Shown: positions 8,565 to 17,340, counted from the first letter of the stretch. The stretch: DNA of 35,277 nt from Holophagales bacterium (GCA_009843505.1 VYDI01000023.1:1-35277), one strand, 5' to 3'. The notes: generated from the sequence alone by a model not told the origin. Translations and numbers: made by a program.

Positions 8565-9932
8565 TCAGACGTCCGCGCCGCCGCCCGATGTCCGGGCAAC
8601 CAGCGCGTAGAGTGTTTCGCTGGTCGCCAGGTAGACGACCGAGCCATCCGTGGACGGCGAAGTGTACACCGGTCGCGGCATCGCGATTTCCGCCAGAACC
8701 TCCAGCGTTCGGCCATGCCTCAGCACAGCGACATCGCCCTCCGTGTCGGCGGCGTAGACCTTGCCGTCGGCGACCAGGGGTGAACTCCAGAACGGCGACA
8801 ACGAATCGTAGACCCAGAGCTTCTCGCCCGTCTCGGCGTCGAGCGCGAACAGGAAGCCGTTCAGGTCCGCCGCGTAGACGACGCCACCGCCTACCGCCAC
8901 GGTGGCGATCGCGCGGCCGAAGTCCGGATCCTGGAACCGCCAGCGCGTCCCGCTCGCCGTCACGTCATCGCTGCCTCCGGCGTCGACGGCCCAGAGGACG
9001 CCGGCCCGGAGCGACGCCTCCGGGTCCCGACCGGCCGCGACGTAGACGGTGTCCTCAAGGAACACCGGCGTGGCCACGAGGACATGTCGCGACTCGATTC
9101 GTTCCAGTTCGTCGGCGGCGAGCGCCGAGTTGCCGTCGAACCGCCAGAGCGCGCGTCCTGTCGCCGGCTCGAAGGCGTAGAGCCAGCCGTCCCCGGCCGG
9201 GAAGACGATCTGCGCCCTGCCGCCGGCACGACCGTGCGACGGGCTCCCCCACTGGCCGTCGATCAACCCGGCGCCGGGGCTGCCGTCGTGCCACACCGGC
9301 CGTCCCGTCGCCCGCTCGAAGGCCGCGAAGCTGGGCGCGTCCGGCGCCGGCACCGGTCCTTCGTCGGTGACGCCGTTGCTGGTCGACACGAAGACGAGAT
9401 CGCCCGCGACCAGCGGCGTCGAAGCCGCCATGTGCTTCGGGAAGACGCCCCACTCGCCGACCATGTCGAACGACCAGTCGACGACGCCGTCAAGGCCGGC
9501 AACGACCAGCTCCCCCCGGTTCGAGACGTAGTAAAGCCGTTCGCCATCGAACGAGGGCGTCGAGCAGACCCCCTGCAGCGGCCAGTCGTTCGCGTCGCCG
9601 GTCGGGAGCTTCTCGTGGGTGATCTGCCAGCGGAAACCGCCGTCCCGGCGGTCGAAAGCCATGACGACGCCGCGGTCGCCGGTCACCGCTGGATCCCGGG
9701 GTCGTTCGTTGTTCGTGCCGACGACGATCAGGTCACCGGCGATCGTCGGGCCGCCGTAGGTCACCGTACCGAGTTCGGCGGACCACCGCACGCCTTCACC
9801 CGAGGCGACGTCCCAGGTCGCGGGCAGGTTCTCCGCCGTCGCTACCCGGTTGCGCCCAGGATTCGGATCGTCGGGCCGAAGCGCACCGACCCACAACAGG
9901 GCGAGGACGGGCGCCGCGACGAGAGCCCTCAT
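8565..9932 (-). CDS. Exported PQQ-type beta-propeller protein, paralogue B
   Basis: The 455-residue protein has a short signal-like N-terminus (MRALVAAPVLALLWVGALRP). Propeller blades then follow the same order as in the downstream neighbour: NLPATWDVASGEGVRW, IVVGTNNERPRDP, DWPLQGVCSTPSFDGERLYY, GDGWLYAFEPATGRALWRFD and VYAADLNGFLFALDAETGEKLW. The signal peptide is weaker than in the paralogue, with no obvious AxA site, so the protein may be membrane-anchored or exported. Upstream is only AAAGG as ribosome-binding site. It is 24 bp after the epimerase gene. Divergence from its paralogue is substantial, so the duplication is old. The C-terminus ends in a short flexible TSGGGADV tail absent from the paralogue. 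Confidence 0.9.
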   Translation of the reverse strand: MRALVAAPVLALLWVGALRPDDPNPGRNRVATAENLPATWDVASGEGVRWSAELGTVTYGGPTIAGDLIVVGTNNERPRDPAVTGDRGVVMAFDRRDGGFRWQITHEKLPTGDANDWPLQGVCSTPSFDGERLYYVSNRGELVVAGLDGVVDWSFDMVGEWGVFPKHMAASTPLVAGDLVFVSTSNGVTDEGPVPAPDAPSFAAFERATGRPVWHDGSPGAGLIDGQWGSPSHGRAGGRAQIVFPAGDGWLYAFEPATGRALWRFDGNSALAADELERIESRHVLVATPVFLEDTVYVAAGRDPEASLRAGVLWAVDAGGSDDVTASGTRWRFQDPDFGRAIATVAVGGGVVYAADLNGFLFALDAETGEKLWVYDSLSPFWSSPLVADGKVYAADTEGDVAVLRHGRTLEVLAEIAMPRPVYTSPSTDGSVVYLATSETLYALVARTSGGGADV

Positions 9933-9956
9933 TGACCTTTGGCCCCGTGACCGCCC

Positions 9957-11060
9957 TCAGGTCCCCCGCAACCGCGGCTCGATGATGCCCAGCTCGACCG
10001 ATGTCTCCACGACGGCGCGGATCGTGTCCTCGACCGGTCGGAGGGTGGCACCCAGCACCGACTCCGCCTTGCGGCTGTGGTTGATCGCCGCGGGTGGCGG
10101 CGGACCGCCGTCTTCCGGAAGCGGGGCCTCGCCGACGACGAAGGACGGGAAGGCTTGCCGGATGATGTCGGCCACCTCGGTGCCGAACCGCAGCGCCGAC
10201 CGGCCGCCGCTGCCGTGCAGGATGTAGCGGCTGCCGCCGTTCGTGGCCCGATGGTCGACATCGGACTCTGCCGCCAGCCGCTCCGCCTTCACCAGGTCGC
10301 GCACGTCGATGATGTTGTAGTACATGTCGTACGGCGTCGGCCACGAGGGCTCGAGCCCAGCTGCGAGCCGGCCGATCTGCTCGATCCACTGGCCGACCTG
10401 GGCCTTGAACAGGATCGGGCCGCAGATCATCGCCGGGTTCATCGTAACCACGTCCCAGTTGTCGCCGCTGTCGTCCGCGGCCTGGTTCAGCAGATGCTCC
10501 GTGTCCACCTTGCTCCGGGCATAGGACATCCGCGGGTGGTTCCAGACTTCCTCCGGGAAGTTACCGGAAGCCCAGTCCGTCTCCGTCCACGCGTAGCCCG
10601 GAGGCATCGCCGGCGCCCCCAGGCCCGCGACGGCCGCCAGGGAACTCGTGTAGACGACGCGCTTCACGCTGCCGCTCCGGTTGACCGCGTCGACGACGTT
10701 CCGCGTCCCGGCCATGCCGCCCTCGTAGACGTCCGTCGAGACGTTACCGGAGCCGAGCGGCTGCGACTTCCCGTCGGCCGAGTTGCCGAGCACCGCGGCC
10801 ACGTGGAACACGCCCGAGCATCCCGCGAACGCCTCGTCGTACGAGCCCGGCACGAACAGGTCGCAACCGTCCACGATCTCCACGTTCGGCAGCCGGTTCA
10901 GGTACTCCACGCAGTCCCTTCCCCGCCAGGAAGTGGCGTCCCGGATGCAGGCGCGGACCCGGTAGCCGTGAATCACCAGCTCGCGGACCATGTGGCCGCC
11001 GGTGAAGCCGGAGCAGCCGGTGACGGCAACCGGGCTGTCGTTGGGAGAGATGGCGGTCAT
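9957..11060 (-). CDS. NAD(P)-dependent epimerase / dihydroflavonol-4-reductase-like SDR
   Basis: I start at ATG 11060, which has GAGGAG 8 nt upstream; a 36-codon upstream extension has no family similarity. The 367-residue product is an extended short-chain dehydrogenase. VAVTGCSGFTGGH (about 11-23) is the TGxxGxxG Rossmann motif. GVFHVAAVLG is the conserved strand-4 region, VYTSSLAAVAG holds the catalytic Ser/Thr, and YARSK is the YxxxK catalytic pair. The arrangement matches the dihydroflavonol reductase / 3-beta-HSD-like branch, which reduces or oxidises carbonyl/hydroxyl groups with NAD(P). It differs from sugar epimerases in its substrate-binding half, so sugar specificity should not be assumed. 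It is the first of six tightly spaced minus-strand genes and lies 50 bp after the VOC gene. Confidence 0.88.
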   Translation of the reverse strand: MTAISPNDSPVAVTGCSGFTGGHMVRELVIHGYRVRACIRDATSWRGRDCVEYLNRLPNVEIVDGCDLFVPGSYDEAFAGCSGVFHVAAVLGNSADGKSQPLGSGNVSTDVYEGGMAGTRNVVDAVNRSGSVKRVVYTSSLAAVAGLGAPAMPPGYAWTETDWASGNFPEEVWNHPRMSYARSKVDTEHLLNQAADDSGDNWDVVTMNPAMICGPILFKAQVGQWIEQIGRLAAGLEPSWPTPYDMYYNIIDVRDLVKAERLAAESDVDHRATNGGSRYILHGSGGRSALRFGTEVADIIRQAFPSFVVGEAPLPEDGGPPPPAAINHSRKAESVLGATLRPVEDTIRAVVETSVELGIIEPRLRGT

Positions 11061-11110
11061 CGTGATGGCTCCTCGTTGGCCCCCCGGCAGTGGAAGCCAG
11101 GGCTTCCCTG

Positions 11111-11530
11111 CTACTCCTGCGGCGGTGCGTACACCAGCATCCAGTTGACGCCGTAGCGGTCGACGCACATGCCGAAGTACGCGCCCCAGAACTGTTCCTC
11201 CATCGGCAGCGTCACCGCGCCGCCATCCGACAGCTTCGCCTGCAGTTCGTCCGCGTGTTCCCGGCTCTCGGCCTCGACCGAGATCGAGAAGTTGTTGCCG
11301 ACCTCGAGCGGCGGCCCGAACGTGGTGCTGTCGCTGCCCATCAGCACGCTGTCGCCGACCGGCAGGGACACATGCATGATCTGGTCCTCCTGGCCCTCGG
11401 CGAGCGGCAACCCCTCCGGTCCCTCGCCGAAGGTGTTGAAGTCCGAGAACTCGCCGCCGAAGACGGACCGGTAGAAGTCGAACGCCTCGCGGCAGTTGCC
11501 GCCGAAGGTCAGGTAGGTGCTGAGTGCCAT
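11111..11530 (-). CDS. VOC / PhnB-like small protein
   Basis: The 139-residue cytoplasmic protein is of the PhnB-like (glyoxalase/bleomycin-resistance fold) group. It starts MALSTYLTFGGNCREAFDFY, with the typical F.G.C.EA..FY helix. IMHVSLPVGDSVLMGSD and VEAESREHADELQAKLSDGG form the middle, and WGAYFGMCVDRYGVNWM is the family's C-terminal signature. AAGGAGA is 6 nt upstream of the ATG. Family members are often of unknown substrate; some bind metal, but PhnB-like proteins frequently lack the complete metal triad, and I could not establish it here. It is transcribed with the downstream epimerase gene (50-bp gap) and is 107 bp after the LLM oxidoreductase gene. Confidence 0.9.
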   Translation of the reverse strand: MALSTYLTFGGNCREAFDFYRSVFGGEFSDFNTFGEGPEGLPLAEGQEDQIMHVSLPVGDSVLMGSDSTTFGPPLEVGNNFSISVEAESREHADELQAKLSDGGAVTLPMEEQFWGAYFGMCVDRYGVNWMLVYAPPQE

Positions 11531-11637
11531 GGATGTTCTCCTTGAGTCAGGCCGGCGCGGAAACGACGGGCACCCGTCCGGCCGCGGGGCGGCGGCGAGC
11601 TTACGTCAAGGCCAGGAAGACTCGATGGTGAGTGGAC

Positions 11638-12594
11638 CTATCCCGGCGCCAGCGCGCGGATCGTCTCCCTCAGATCGTCCCCCGGATGCATGATCTGGAT
11701 CGCCGGGGTATGCACCCCTGCCTCGATGTACTCCTGGATCCGTTCGCGGCACTTGCCGGGCGAGCCGATTATCAGGATGTCACGCAGCGCCTCCTCCGGG
11801 ATGACCTCGAGCGCCTTCTTGCGGTCGCCGGCGGCCCAGGCGTCCCACATCGGGCCGAGGACGTCCCGGCGGCCCAGCCACTCGTGGAAGGCGGCGTAGA
11901 CGGGGACGTTCAGGTAGGCGGCCATCGAGCGCTTCCCGACGAAGTCGATCACCCCCTTGTCCTCAGTGGCGATGACGAAGATCCGGGCCGCGATCTCCTT
12001 GCCGGGGCCGGCCTCGTGGACGTAGGGGACGACCGTCTTCACGTCGTCGGGCGACAGCCAGTTGAGGATCGCGCCGTCGCCTTCGCGGCCGGCCATCCGC
12101 AGCATGCCCTGGCGCAGCGCCGCCACCAGGATCGGCGGGCACTCCTTCAGCGGCCGACCCATGCGGAATCCGCGCACGTTGAAGGTCTCGAATTCCTCGT
12201 CGATCCGGTCGCCGGTCAGCGCCTTCTTGAGGAAACGCACCATGTCCCGCGTCCTGTAGTACGGCCGCTCGAACGGGATGTCGTTCCACTGCTCGACGAT
12301 CACGTTCGACGAGGTGCCGATTCCCATGACGAAGCGTCCCGGCGCCGCCTCGGCCATCGCGCCGACGGTCTGGGCCATCAGGGCCGGGCCGCGCGTGTAC
12401 GCGGGGATGATCGCGATCCCGAGCCGCGCGGTCGGCGCCCAGATCGAGGCCTGGACGAGAGGCGTGAACCCGTCGCTGCCGTTCGACTCGGACGACCAGA
12501 AGTCCGTGTAGCCGAGGTCGACCATCTCCTTGATCAGATCCTCCTGCTCGGCCAGCGGGAGGCCGAACGGGATCGTCATTCCGTATCGCTGCAT
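11638..12594 (-). CDS. LLM-class flavin/F420-dependent oxidoreductase 1
   Basis: The 318-residue product begins MQRYGMTIPFGLPLAEQEDL, the usual beta1-alpha1 of luciferase-like monooxygenases. ADFW-like TDFWSSESNGSDGFTPL, RLGIAIIPAYTRGPALMAQT (bulge and cofactor-binding strand), GRFVMGIGTSS and PPILVAALRQGMLRMAG follow in family order. These enzymes use FMN or coenzyme F420 for oxidation, reduction or monooxygenation; cofactor cannot be decided from the sequence alone. The ATG at 12594 has a GGGAGAG upstream; an alternative ATG at 12612 adds six residues. The gene is head-to-head with the racemase-like gene at 12749, separated by 154 bp. Confidence 0.87.
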   Translation of the reverse strand: MQRYGMTIPFGLPLAEQEDLIKEMVDLGYTDFWSSESNGSDGFTPLVQASIWAPTARLGIAIIPAYTRGPALMAQTVGAMAEAAPGRFVMGIGTSSNVIVEQWNDIPFERPYYRTRDMVRFLKKALTGDRIDEEFETFNVRGFRMGRPLKECPPILVAALRQGMLRMAGREGDGAILNWLSPDDVKTVVPYVHEAGPGKEIAARIFVIATEDKGVIDFVGKRSMAAYLNVPVYAAFHEWLGRRDVLGPMWDAWAAGDRKKALEVIPEEALRDILIIGSPGKCRERIQEYIEAGVHTPAIQIMHPGDDLRETIRALAPG

Positions 12595-12614
12595 GGTTGG
12601 AGGCTCTCCCATGG

Positions 12615-12635
12615 CGCGCCCCCTCAGGGGGCGCG
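12615..12635. repeat. Perfect 10-bp palindrome between divergent genes
   Basis: CGCGCCCCCT (12615-12624) and its exact complement AGGGGGCGCG (12626-12635) flank a single C, immediately upstream of the LLM start and 114 bp from the racemase start. It could be an operator shared by both divergent genes, or a REP-like element. No regulator gene is adjacent. Confidence 0.55.
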
Positions 12636-12699
12636 GCCGGCTGAATCCGCGGGTCTGAAGCGACCGGATTGTACGGCAGGTGCGAGCGGCCGCGTCTCC

Positions 12700-12705
12700 T
12701 ATACT
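12700..12705 (+). promoter_or_regulatory. Candidate -10 box (TATACT) for the racemase-like gene
   Basis: TATACT within CTCCTATACTGACC lies 43 nt before the ATG at 12749. The same box in a similar context occurs at 18736, upstream of the other divergent LLM/CoA-transferase pair. No convincing -35 hexamer at 16-18 bp was seen. Confidence 0.4.
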
Positions 12706-12748
12706 GACCGGCCTGCTCCGAGCCAACCCGCACCTGGAGATACCGACC

Positions 12749-13879
12749 ATGGGACCACTCGACGGCTACCGCATTCTCGAGATCGCCGGCATCGGACCCG
12801 GCCCGTTCTGCGCGATGGTGCTGTCCGACCTCGGCGCCGAGGTCGTGCGCATCGATCGCAAGGCCTATGCGGGCCGAGGCTCGAAGTTCGACGTCCTGAA
12901 CCGCGGCAGGCGCTCCCTGGGCATGGACCTCAAGCGGCCCGAGGCGGTAGACGCCGTCCTCGACATGGTGCAGAAAGCCGATGGCCTGATCGAGGGCTTT
13001 CGGCCGGGGGTCATGGAGCGGCTCGGACTCGGCCCCGACGTGTGTCTCGAGCGGAATCCGAAGCTCGTCTTCGGCCGCATGACCGGCTGGGGCCAGCACG
13101 GCACGATCGCCCATGCCGCCGGCCACGACATCAACTACATCGCCCTGTCGGGAGTCCTGCACTCGATCGGCAACAACGGCGGCAGGCCGGTGCCCCCACT
13201 CAACCTGGTCGGTGACTTCGGCGGCGGCGGCATGCTGCTTGCCCTGGGGGTAGTGGCCGGCCTGCTGGAGGCGCAGAGGTCCGGCAAGGGGCAGGTGGTC
13301 GACGCAGCGATGACCGACGGCTCCGCCCTGCTGCTGGCCGCCGTCGTCGGCATGCACAGCGCCGGCGTATGGAAGGACGACCGCGGCTCGAACATGCTGG
13401 ACAGCGGCTCCCACTTCTACGACACGTACGAGTGCGCGGACGGCGAGTACGTCTCCATCGGCTCGATCGAGCCGCAGTTCTACGCCCTGCTGCTCGAGAA
13501 GACGGGCCTCGACGGCGCGGAGTGGGAAGGGCACCTCCAGAACCGGGACCGCTGGCCGGAGCTCAAGGCCAGGCTGGCCGAGGTGTTCCGCACGAAGACG
13601 CGCGACGAGTGGTGCGGGATCATGGAAGGCAGCGACATCTGCTTCGCCCCGGTGCTCCGCATCGGCGAAGCGATCGAGCACCCGCACAACCGGTCCCGGC
13701 AGACCTTCGTCGAAGTCGACGGCGTGGCCCAACCGGCGCCGGCGCCCCGCTTCAGCCGCACGCCGGTCGCCGTGCAGGGTCCCCCGCCCAAGGCCGGGGA
13801 GCACAGCGACGCCGTCCTCGCTGACTGGGGGTTCGGCAGCGAGAAGATCGACGCGATGCGGGCGGCGGGGGCGATCTGA
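12749..13879 (+). CDS. Class III CoA transferase family, alpha-methylacyl-CoA racemase-like
   Basis: The 376-residue protein starts at the ATG at 12749 after CTGGAGA. It belongs to the CaiB/BaiF fold and specifically resembles alpha-methylacyl-CoA racemase, which epimerises 2-methylacyl-CoA esters of branched fatty acids or sterol side chains. The catalytic positions of the Mycobacterium tuberculosis racemase (as I recall them) are present at the same numbers: R91, H126 ([11 protein letters not shown]), D156 ([10 protein letters not shown]) and E241 (SIEPQFY). The His/Asp pair distinguishes racemases from CoA transferases, which use a single Asp. Typical length is about 360-380. It precedes the PqaA-like lipoprotein gene by 59 bp and is divergent from an LLM oxidoreductase. 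With the synthetase and hydratase genes elsewhere in the window it fits branched-acid catabolism. Confidence 0.9.
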   Translation: MGPLDGYRILEIAGIGPGPFCAMVLSDLGAEVVRIDRKAYAGRGSKFDVLNRGRRSLGMDLKRPEAVDAVLDMVQKADGLIEGFRPGVMERLGLGPDVCLERNPKLVFGRMTGWGQHGTIAHAAGHDINYIALSGVLHSIGNNGGRPVPPLNLVGDFGGGGMLLALGVVAGLLEAQRSGKGQVVDAAMTDGSALLLAAVVGMHSAGVWKDDRGSNMLDSGSHFYDTYECADGEYVSIGSIEPQFYALLLEKTGLDGAEWEGHLQNRDRWPELKARLAEVFRTKTRDEWCGIMEGSDICFAPVLRIGEAIEHPHNRSRQTFVEVDGVAQPAPAPRFSRTPVAVQGPPPKAGEHSDAVLADWGFGSEKIDAMRAAGAI

Positions 13880-13938
13880 AGCCGTTCGACGATGTGAAGT
13901 CGGCCAGGCCGACCTGGACGCAAAGGAGGATTGAGAGC

Positions 13939-15393
13939 ATGAAGAGAGCGCGTGACCTGCTGACACTGCTGGCCCCTGGATTGCTGCTTCTCGGCTGCGC
14001 CGCCGGCGGGGATTCCGCGGCCACCGATCCCGACGTCTCCGCTGAGCCCCGGCCCGGCGACATCCTCCAGAACTACGTGGAGACACCCGACCCGGCCTAC
14101 GGCTGGACCCTGGTGAACAGCGAGCCCGGCAACGGCTACACGCTGCACACGATCGAGATGACGAGCCAGACCTGGCTCACCGAGGCCGAGGTCGACCGGC
14201 CGCTGTGGACCCACTGGCTGATGGTGGTCGAGCCCGATGAGGTGCGGAGCGACCACGCTTTCCTCTACATCTCGGGCGGCCGCAACGGCGGCGACCCGCC
14301 GGAACAGGCCAATCCGCTCACCCTCCAGCCGGCCCTCGCGACCGGTTCGTTCACGGCCGAACTGCGGATGGTTCCGAACCAGCCGCTCAACTTCGTCGGC
14401 GACGACTACGGCGAGCGCGTCGAGGACGAGTTGATCGCCTACGGCTGGGACAAGTTCCTGCGGGGCGCGGACGCGATCTGGCTCGCCCGGCTGCCGATGA
14501 CCAAGGCCGCGGTGCGGGCGATGGACACGATGACCGCTTTCGCGGCCTCCGAGGACGGCGGCGGGAGCGACGTGAACCGGTTCGTCGTCGCCGGCGGTTC
14601 CAAGCGCGGATGGACCACCTGGACGACGGCGATGGTCGACGACCGGGTGGTCGCGATCGCGCCGATCGTGATCGACCTCCTGAACCTGGAACCGTCCTTC
14701 GAGCACCACTGGAAGGCCTACGGCTTCTGGGCGCCGGCCATCGGCGACTACGTGTACGAGGGGATCACGGACTGGTTCGGTACTCCCGAGTACCTGGAAC
14801 TCCAGAAGATCGTCGAGCCCTACAACCACCTCGACAAGCTCACGATGCCGAAGTACCTGATCAACGCGACCGGCGACCAGTTCTTCCTGCCCGACTCGGC
14901 CCAGTTCTACTTCGACGACCTGCTCGGCGAGAAGCACCTGCGCTACGTGCCGAACACCGAACACTCCCTGGGCGGCAGCGACGCGGCGGTCGGTTTCCTC
15001 GCCTTCTACCAGGCCATTCTGGACGGCGTGGAGCGCCCGGACGTCGACTGGTCGATCGAGACCGACGATTCGGGCGCCGCCGCCATCACTGCCTGGGTGG
15101 CGAACGACATGAAGCCGAGCCAGGTTCTCCTGTGGCAGGCCTCGAACCCGGAAACGCGCGATCTCCGGGTCGACACGATCGGCCGGTCGTGGACCAGCAC
15201 CGCCGTCGAACCGGGCGAGGACGGCAGGTGGGTCGGCGCCGTTCCCGCGCCGGAACGCGGCTGGACCGGCTTCTACCTCGAGTTCGAGTTCCCCGGCCCC
15301 GGCGAGGCGCCGTTCCAGTTCTCGACCGAGATCAAGGTCGTGCCAGAGGATCTGCCGTTCGGCTGGCCACCGGAGACGCCGAGCGAGGGCTGA
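13939..15393 (+). CDS. PhoPQ-activated pathogenicity-related (PqaA-family) lipoprotein, alpha/beta hydrolase fold
   Basis: The 484-residue protein starts at ATG 13939, 8 nt after AAAGGAGGA. Residues 1-20 form a lipoprotein signal with lipobox LLGC (lipidated C20), so it is probably tethered in the envelope. The mature part follows the PqaA family: YGWTLVNSE, VDRPLWTHWLMVVEPD, GGRNGG, then VVAGGSKRGWTTW. The Ser (S221) of the GGSKRG elbow is the expected nucleophile of an alpha/beta hydrolase. FEHHWKAYGFWAPAIGDY and NATGDQFFLPDS (a likely acid residue region) come next, followed by NTEHSLGG, a likely catalytic His. Despite the family name, function is unproven; an esterase- or peptidase-like activity is inferred. 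Its stop codon and that of the converging sulfatase gene are adjacent halves of TGATCA. Confidence 0.9.
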   Translation: MKRARDLLTLLAPGLLLLGCAAGGDSAATDPDVSAEPRPGDILQNYVETPDPAYGWTLVNSEPGNGYTLHTIEMTSQTWLTEAEVDRPLWTHWLMVVEPDEVRSDHAFLYISGGRNGGDPPEQANPLTLQPALATGSFTAELRMVPNQPLNFVGDDYGERVEDELIAYGWDKFLRGADAIWLARLPMTKAAVRAMDTMTAFAASEDGGGSDVNRFVVAGGSKRGWTTWTTAMVDDRVVAIAPIVIDLLNLEPSFEHHWKAYGFWAPAIGDYVYEGITDWFGTPEYLELQKIVEPYNHLDKLTMPKYLINATGDQFFLPDSAQFYFDDLLGEKHLRYVPNTEHSLGGSDAAVGFLAFYQAILDGVERPDVDWSIETDDSGAAAITAWVANDMKPSQVLLWQASNPETRDLRVDTIGRSWTSTAVEPGEDGRWVGAVPAPERGWTGFYLEFEFPGPGEAPFQFSTEIKVVPEDLPFGWPPETPSEG

Positions 15394-17340
15394 TCAGGGC
15401 GCCTGGTCCAGGTCGAGCCAGATCGCCTCAAGCAGCCGCGGTACGTAGTTGCGGAAGCGGCGGTCGAGACCCTCCAGTTCATTCGGCAGGCCAGTCAGCC
15501 GGTTGCGCCAGGTTTGCGCGTCTGGCCCCCCGAAGACTCCCGGCGGCAGATAGTCGAGAGCGTTCAGGGCCAGCAGGGCGTCGAAGAAGCCGTTCTCCGT
15601 GATCGAGGCTGAGGCCAGGAGTAGTTCCACCGCAGGCCCAAGGTCCGTGTCCTCGCCAAAACGGCCCAGAGCCTCGGCAGCGAAGATACGCACCGGTGGC
15701 GACGGGTCGTCGAGCGCCCCCCTCAGCGCGGCGGCGGCCGAGCGCACCGCCTCCTCGCCGCGAGTCCGCAGCCCGATTGCGGCCCAGGCACGCACTGCGG
15801 AGTCCGGGTCTCCGAGCATGCGGGTCAACCGCTCGATGTCCTCTCTCCCCCACCTCGACCGATCGGTAGCGAGTTCGGCCGCGGGCAAGACCCGCTCGAT
15901 CTGGTAGCCGCCCTGGCCGTAGGTCCAGGGCACGCCGCCCATGTCCGCCGCCCGGCGGTGCATCTCGCCTTCAGGCAGGAAACTGAGATCGCGAATCGTC
16001 AGGAGCTGCCGCCGCAACGCCGCGGCCAGCCGTTCCCGCTCGGCTTCGTGTTCGGCTGAACCGGCGAGGTTGTTCACGAGATCCGGATCATTCGCCAGGT
16101 CGTACAGCTCCTCGCTCGGCTTCTCCCGCCAGAAAGCCGACTGGGCCTCGTTGAGTTCGCCCTCCTGGAACAGCCGCAGCCAGACCCGGGTCGTCGGCGT
16201 CTCCATCTGGTAGGAGAGACGCTGGCCGTAGGGCCGGTCGACCAGGAAGTTGCGCGCGTAGAGATAGCGCTTGTCACGGACGCTCCGCACCAGGTCGTAG
16301 CGCTCGTCCATGCGGTCGGCGAAGCCGAACAGGAAGTCCTTCGGCTCCGCCTCGTGGGCGCCCAGGAAGGCACGGCCCTGGAGGTGCGGCGGCGGTTCGA
16401 TCCCTGCAAGGCTCAGCATGGTGGGCGCGAAGTCGATGAAGCCGACCAGCCGGTCCGTGCTGCCGCCCGCCTCGTAGTCCGCCGGCGCCAGGTGCCGGTA
16501 CTTCTCCGGCACCGAGACGATGAGCGGCACATGGAGACCGGTCTGAAGCGCCGTGCGCTTGCCGCGCGGCAGGCCGGGACCGTGGTCTGCCCAGTAGAAG
16601 ACGATCGTGTCGTCCGCGAGGCCTGCCACCTCGAGCTCCGCCAGCCGCTCCCCGACGAGCACGTCCATCTCGGTCAGCTTGTCGTAGTACTGCGCCCAGT
16701 CCTGGCGCACCTCGGGCGTGTCCGGGTGGTACGCCGGCACGCGAACGCCGGCAGGGTCGTGGACTGGAGTGTGGGGACGGCGCCGGATCTGGCTCTCGTG
16801 GGTCACGGTGAAGTTGAACACGGAGAAGAAGGGCATCCCCTCAGGGCCGTTCCGCCAGTGCGCCTCGCGGGAAGACTCGTGCCACACGGCGCCCTGGCCG
16901 CCGGGCTTCTCGAGGTTGTAGTCCTCCTTCGAGTTGTTCGTCACGTAGTAGCCCGCCTCGCGCAGGAACTGGGGGAAGAACCGGAAGCCGTCGGGCAGCC
17001 TGGACCGGCTGCGCATGTGCTGGGTGCCGGTCGACGCCGGGTAGAGGCCGCTGATGATCGTCGTGCGCGCCGGCGCACAGACCGGGACGGTCGACCAGGC
17101 ATTGCGGTAGACGAGCCCGCGAGCGGCAAGGCGGTCGAGGTTCGGCGTGGTCGCGTAGTCGTCGCCGTAGGCGCCGAGATGCGGACCGTTGTCCTCGCTC
17201 GAGACCCAGAGGATGTTCGGCGGCGGCAGGTCGGCGGGCGGTTGCGCGACCGTGGCGGATGTCGTGCCCGAGAGCAGTAGGAGCGTCAACACCGGAAGAC
17301 CGGCGCTTTGCGCCGGATGCCGGCGGGGACGCCGGCGCAC
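15394..17340 (-). CDS. Type I (formylglycine) sulfatase with C-terminal HEAT-like repeats
   Basis: The core contains PPPNILWVSSEDNG (metal-site start), VCAPARTTIISGLYP with the CxPxR signature whose Cys is converted to formylglycine, and VFYWADHGPGLPRGKRT. The C-terminal 150 or so residues form HEAT-like helices (RMLGDPDSAVRAWAAIGL, DDPSPPVRIFAAEALGRFGE). Sulfatases of this S1 type cleave sulfate esters or sulfamates, often from algal or animal glycans. The start is uncertain. The frame is open to GTG 17448, directly after the stop of the upstream gene. I prefer GTG 17340: it has GGGGA about 5 nt upstream and gives a proper signal peptide (RRRPRRH, then LPVLTLLLLSGTTSATVAQ). A third choice is GTG 17292. 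The preferred start codon and basic n-region lie inside a dispersed 27-bp repeat. Confidence 0.88.
   Translation of the reverse strand: MRRRPRRHPAQSAGLPVLTLLLLSGTTSATVAQPPADLPPPNILWVSSEDNGPHLGAYGDDYATTPNLDRLAARGLVYRNAWSTVPVCAPARTTIISGLYPASTGTQHMRSRSRLPDGFRFFPQFLREAGYYVTNNSKEDYNLEKPGGQGAVWHESSREAHWRNGPEGMPFFSVFNFTVTHESQIRRRPHTPVHDPAGVRVPAYHPDTPEVRQDWAQYYDKLTEMDVLVGERLAELEVAGLADDTIVFYWADHGPGLPRGKRTALQTGLHVPLIVSVPEKYRHLAPADYEAGGSTDRLVGFIDFAPTMLSLAGIEPPPHLQGRAFLGAHEAEPKDFLFGFADRMDERYDLVRSVRDKRYLYARNFLVDRPYGQRLSYQMETPTTRVWLRLFQEGELNEAQSAFWREKPSEELYDLANDPDLVNNLAGSAEHEAERERLAAALRRQLLTIRDLSFLPEGEMHRRAADMGGVPWTYGQGGYQIERVLPAAELATDRSRWGREDIERLTRMLGDPDSAVRAWAAIGLRTRGEEAVRSAAAALRGALDDPSPPVRIFAAEALGRFGEDTDLGPAVELLLASASITENGFFDALLALNALDYLPPGVFGGPDAQTWRNRLTGLPNELEGLDRRFRNYVPRLLEAIWLDLDQAP

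Noticed and set aside
4639..9932. Propellers called as PQQ-dependent alcohol dehydrogenases
   Set aside because: Only the repeat fold is evident; dehydrogenase-specific catalytic and cofactor motifs or a cytochrome domain were not seen.
11963..14086. Long minus-strand open frame across the LLM and racemase genes
   Set aside because: It spans two well-supported genes in other frames and crosses their intergenic region; no family similarity.
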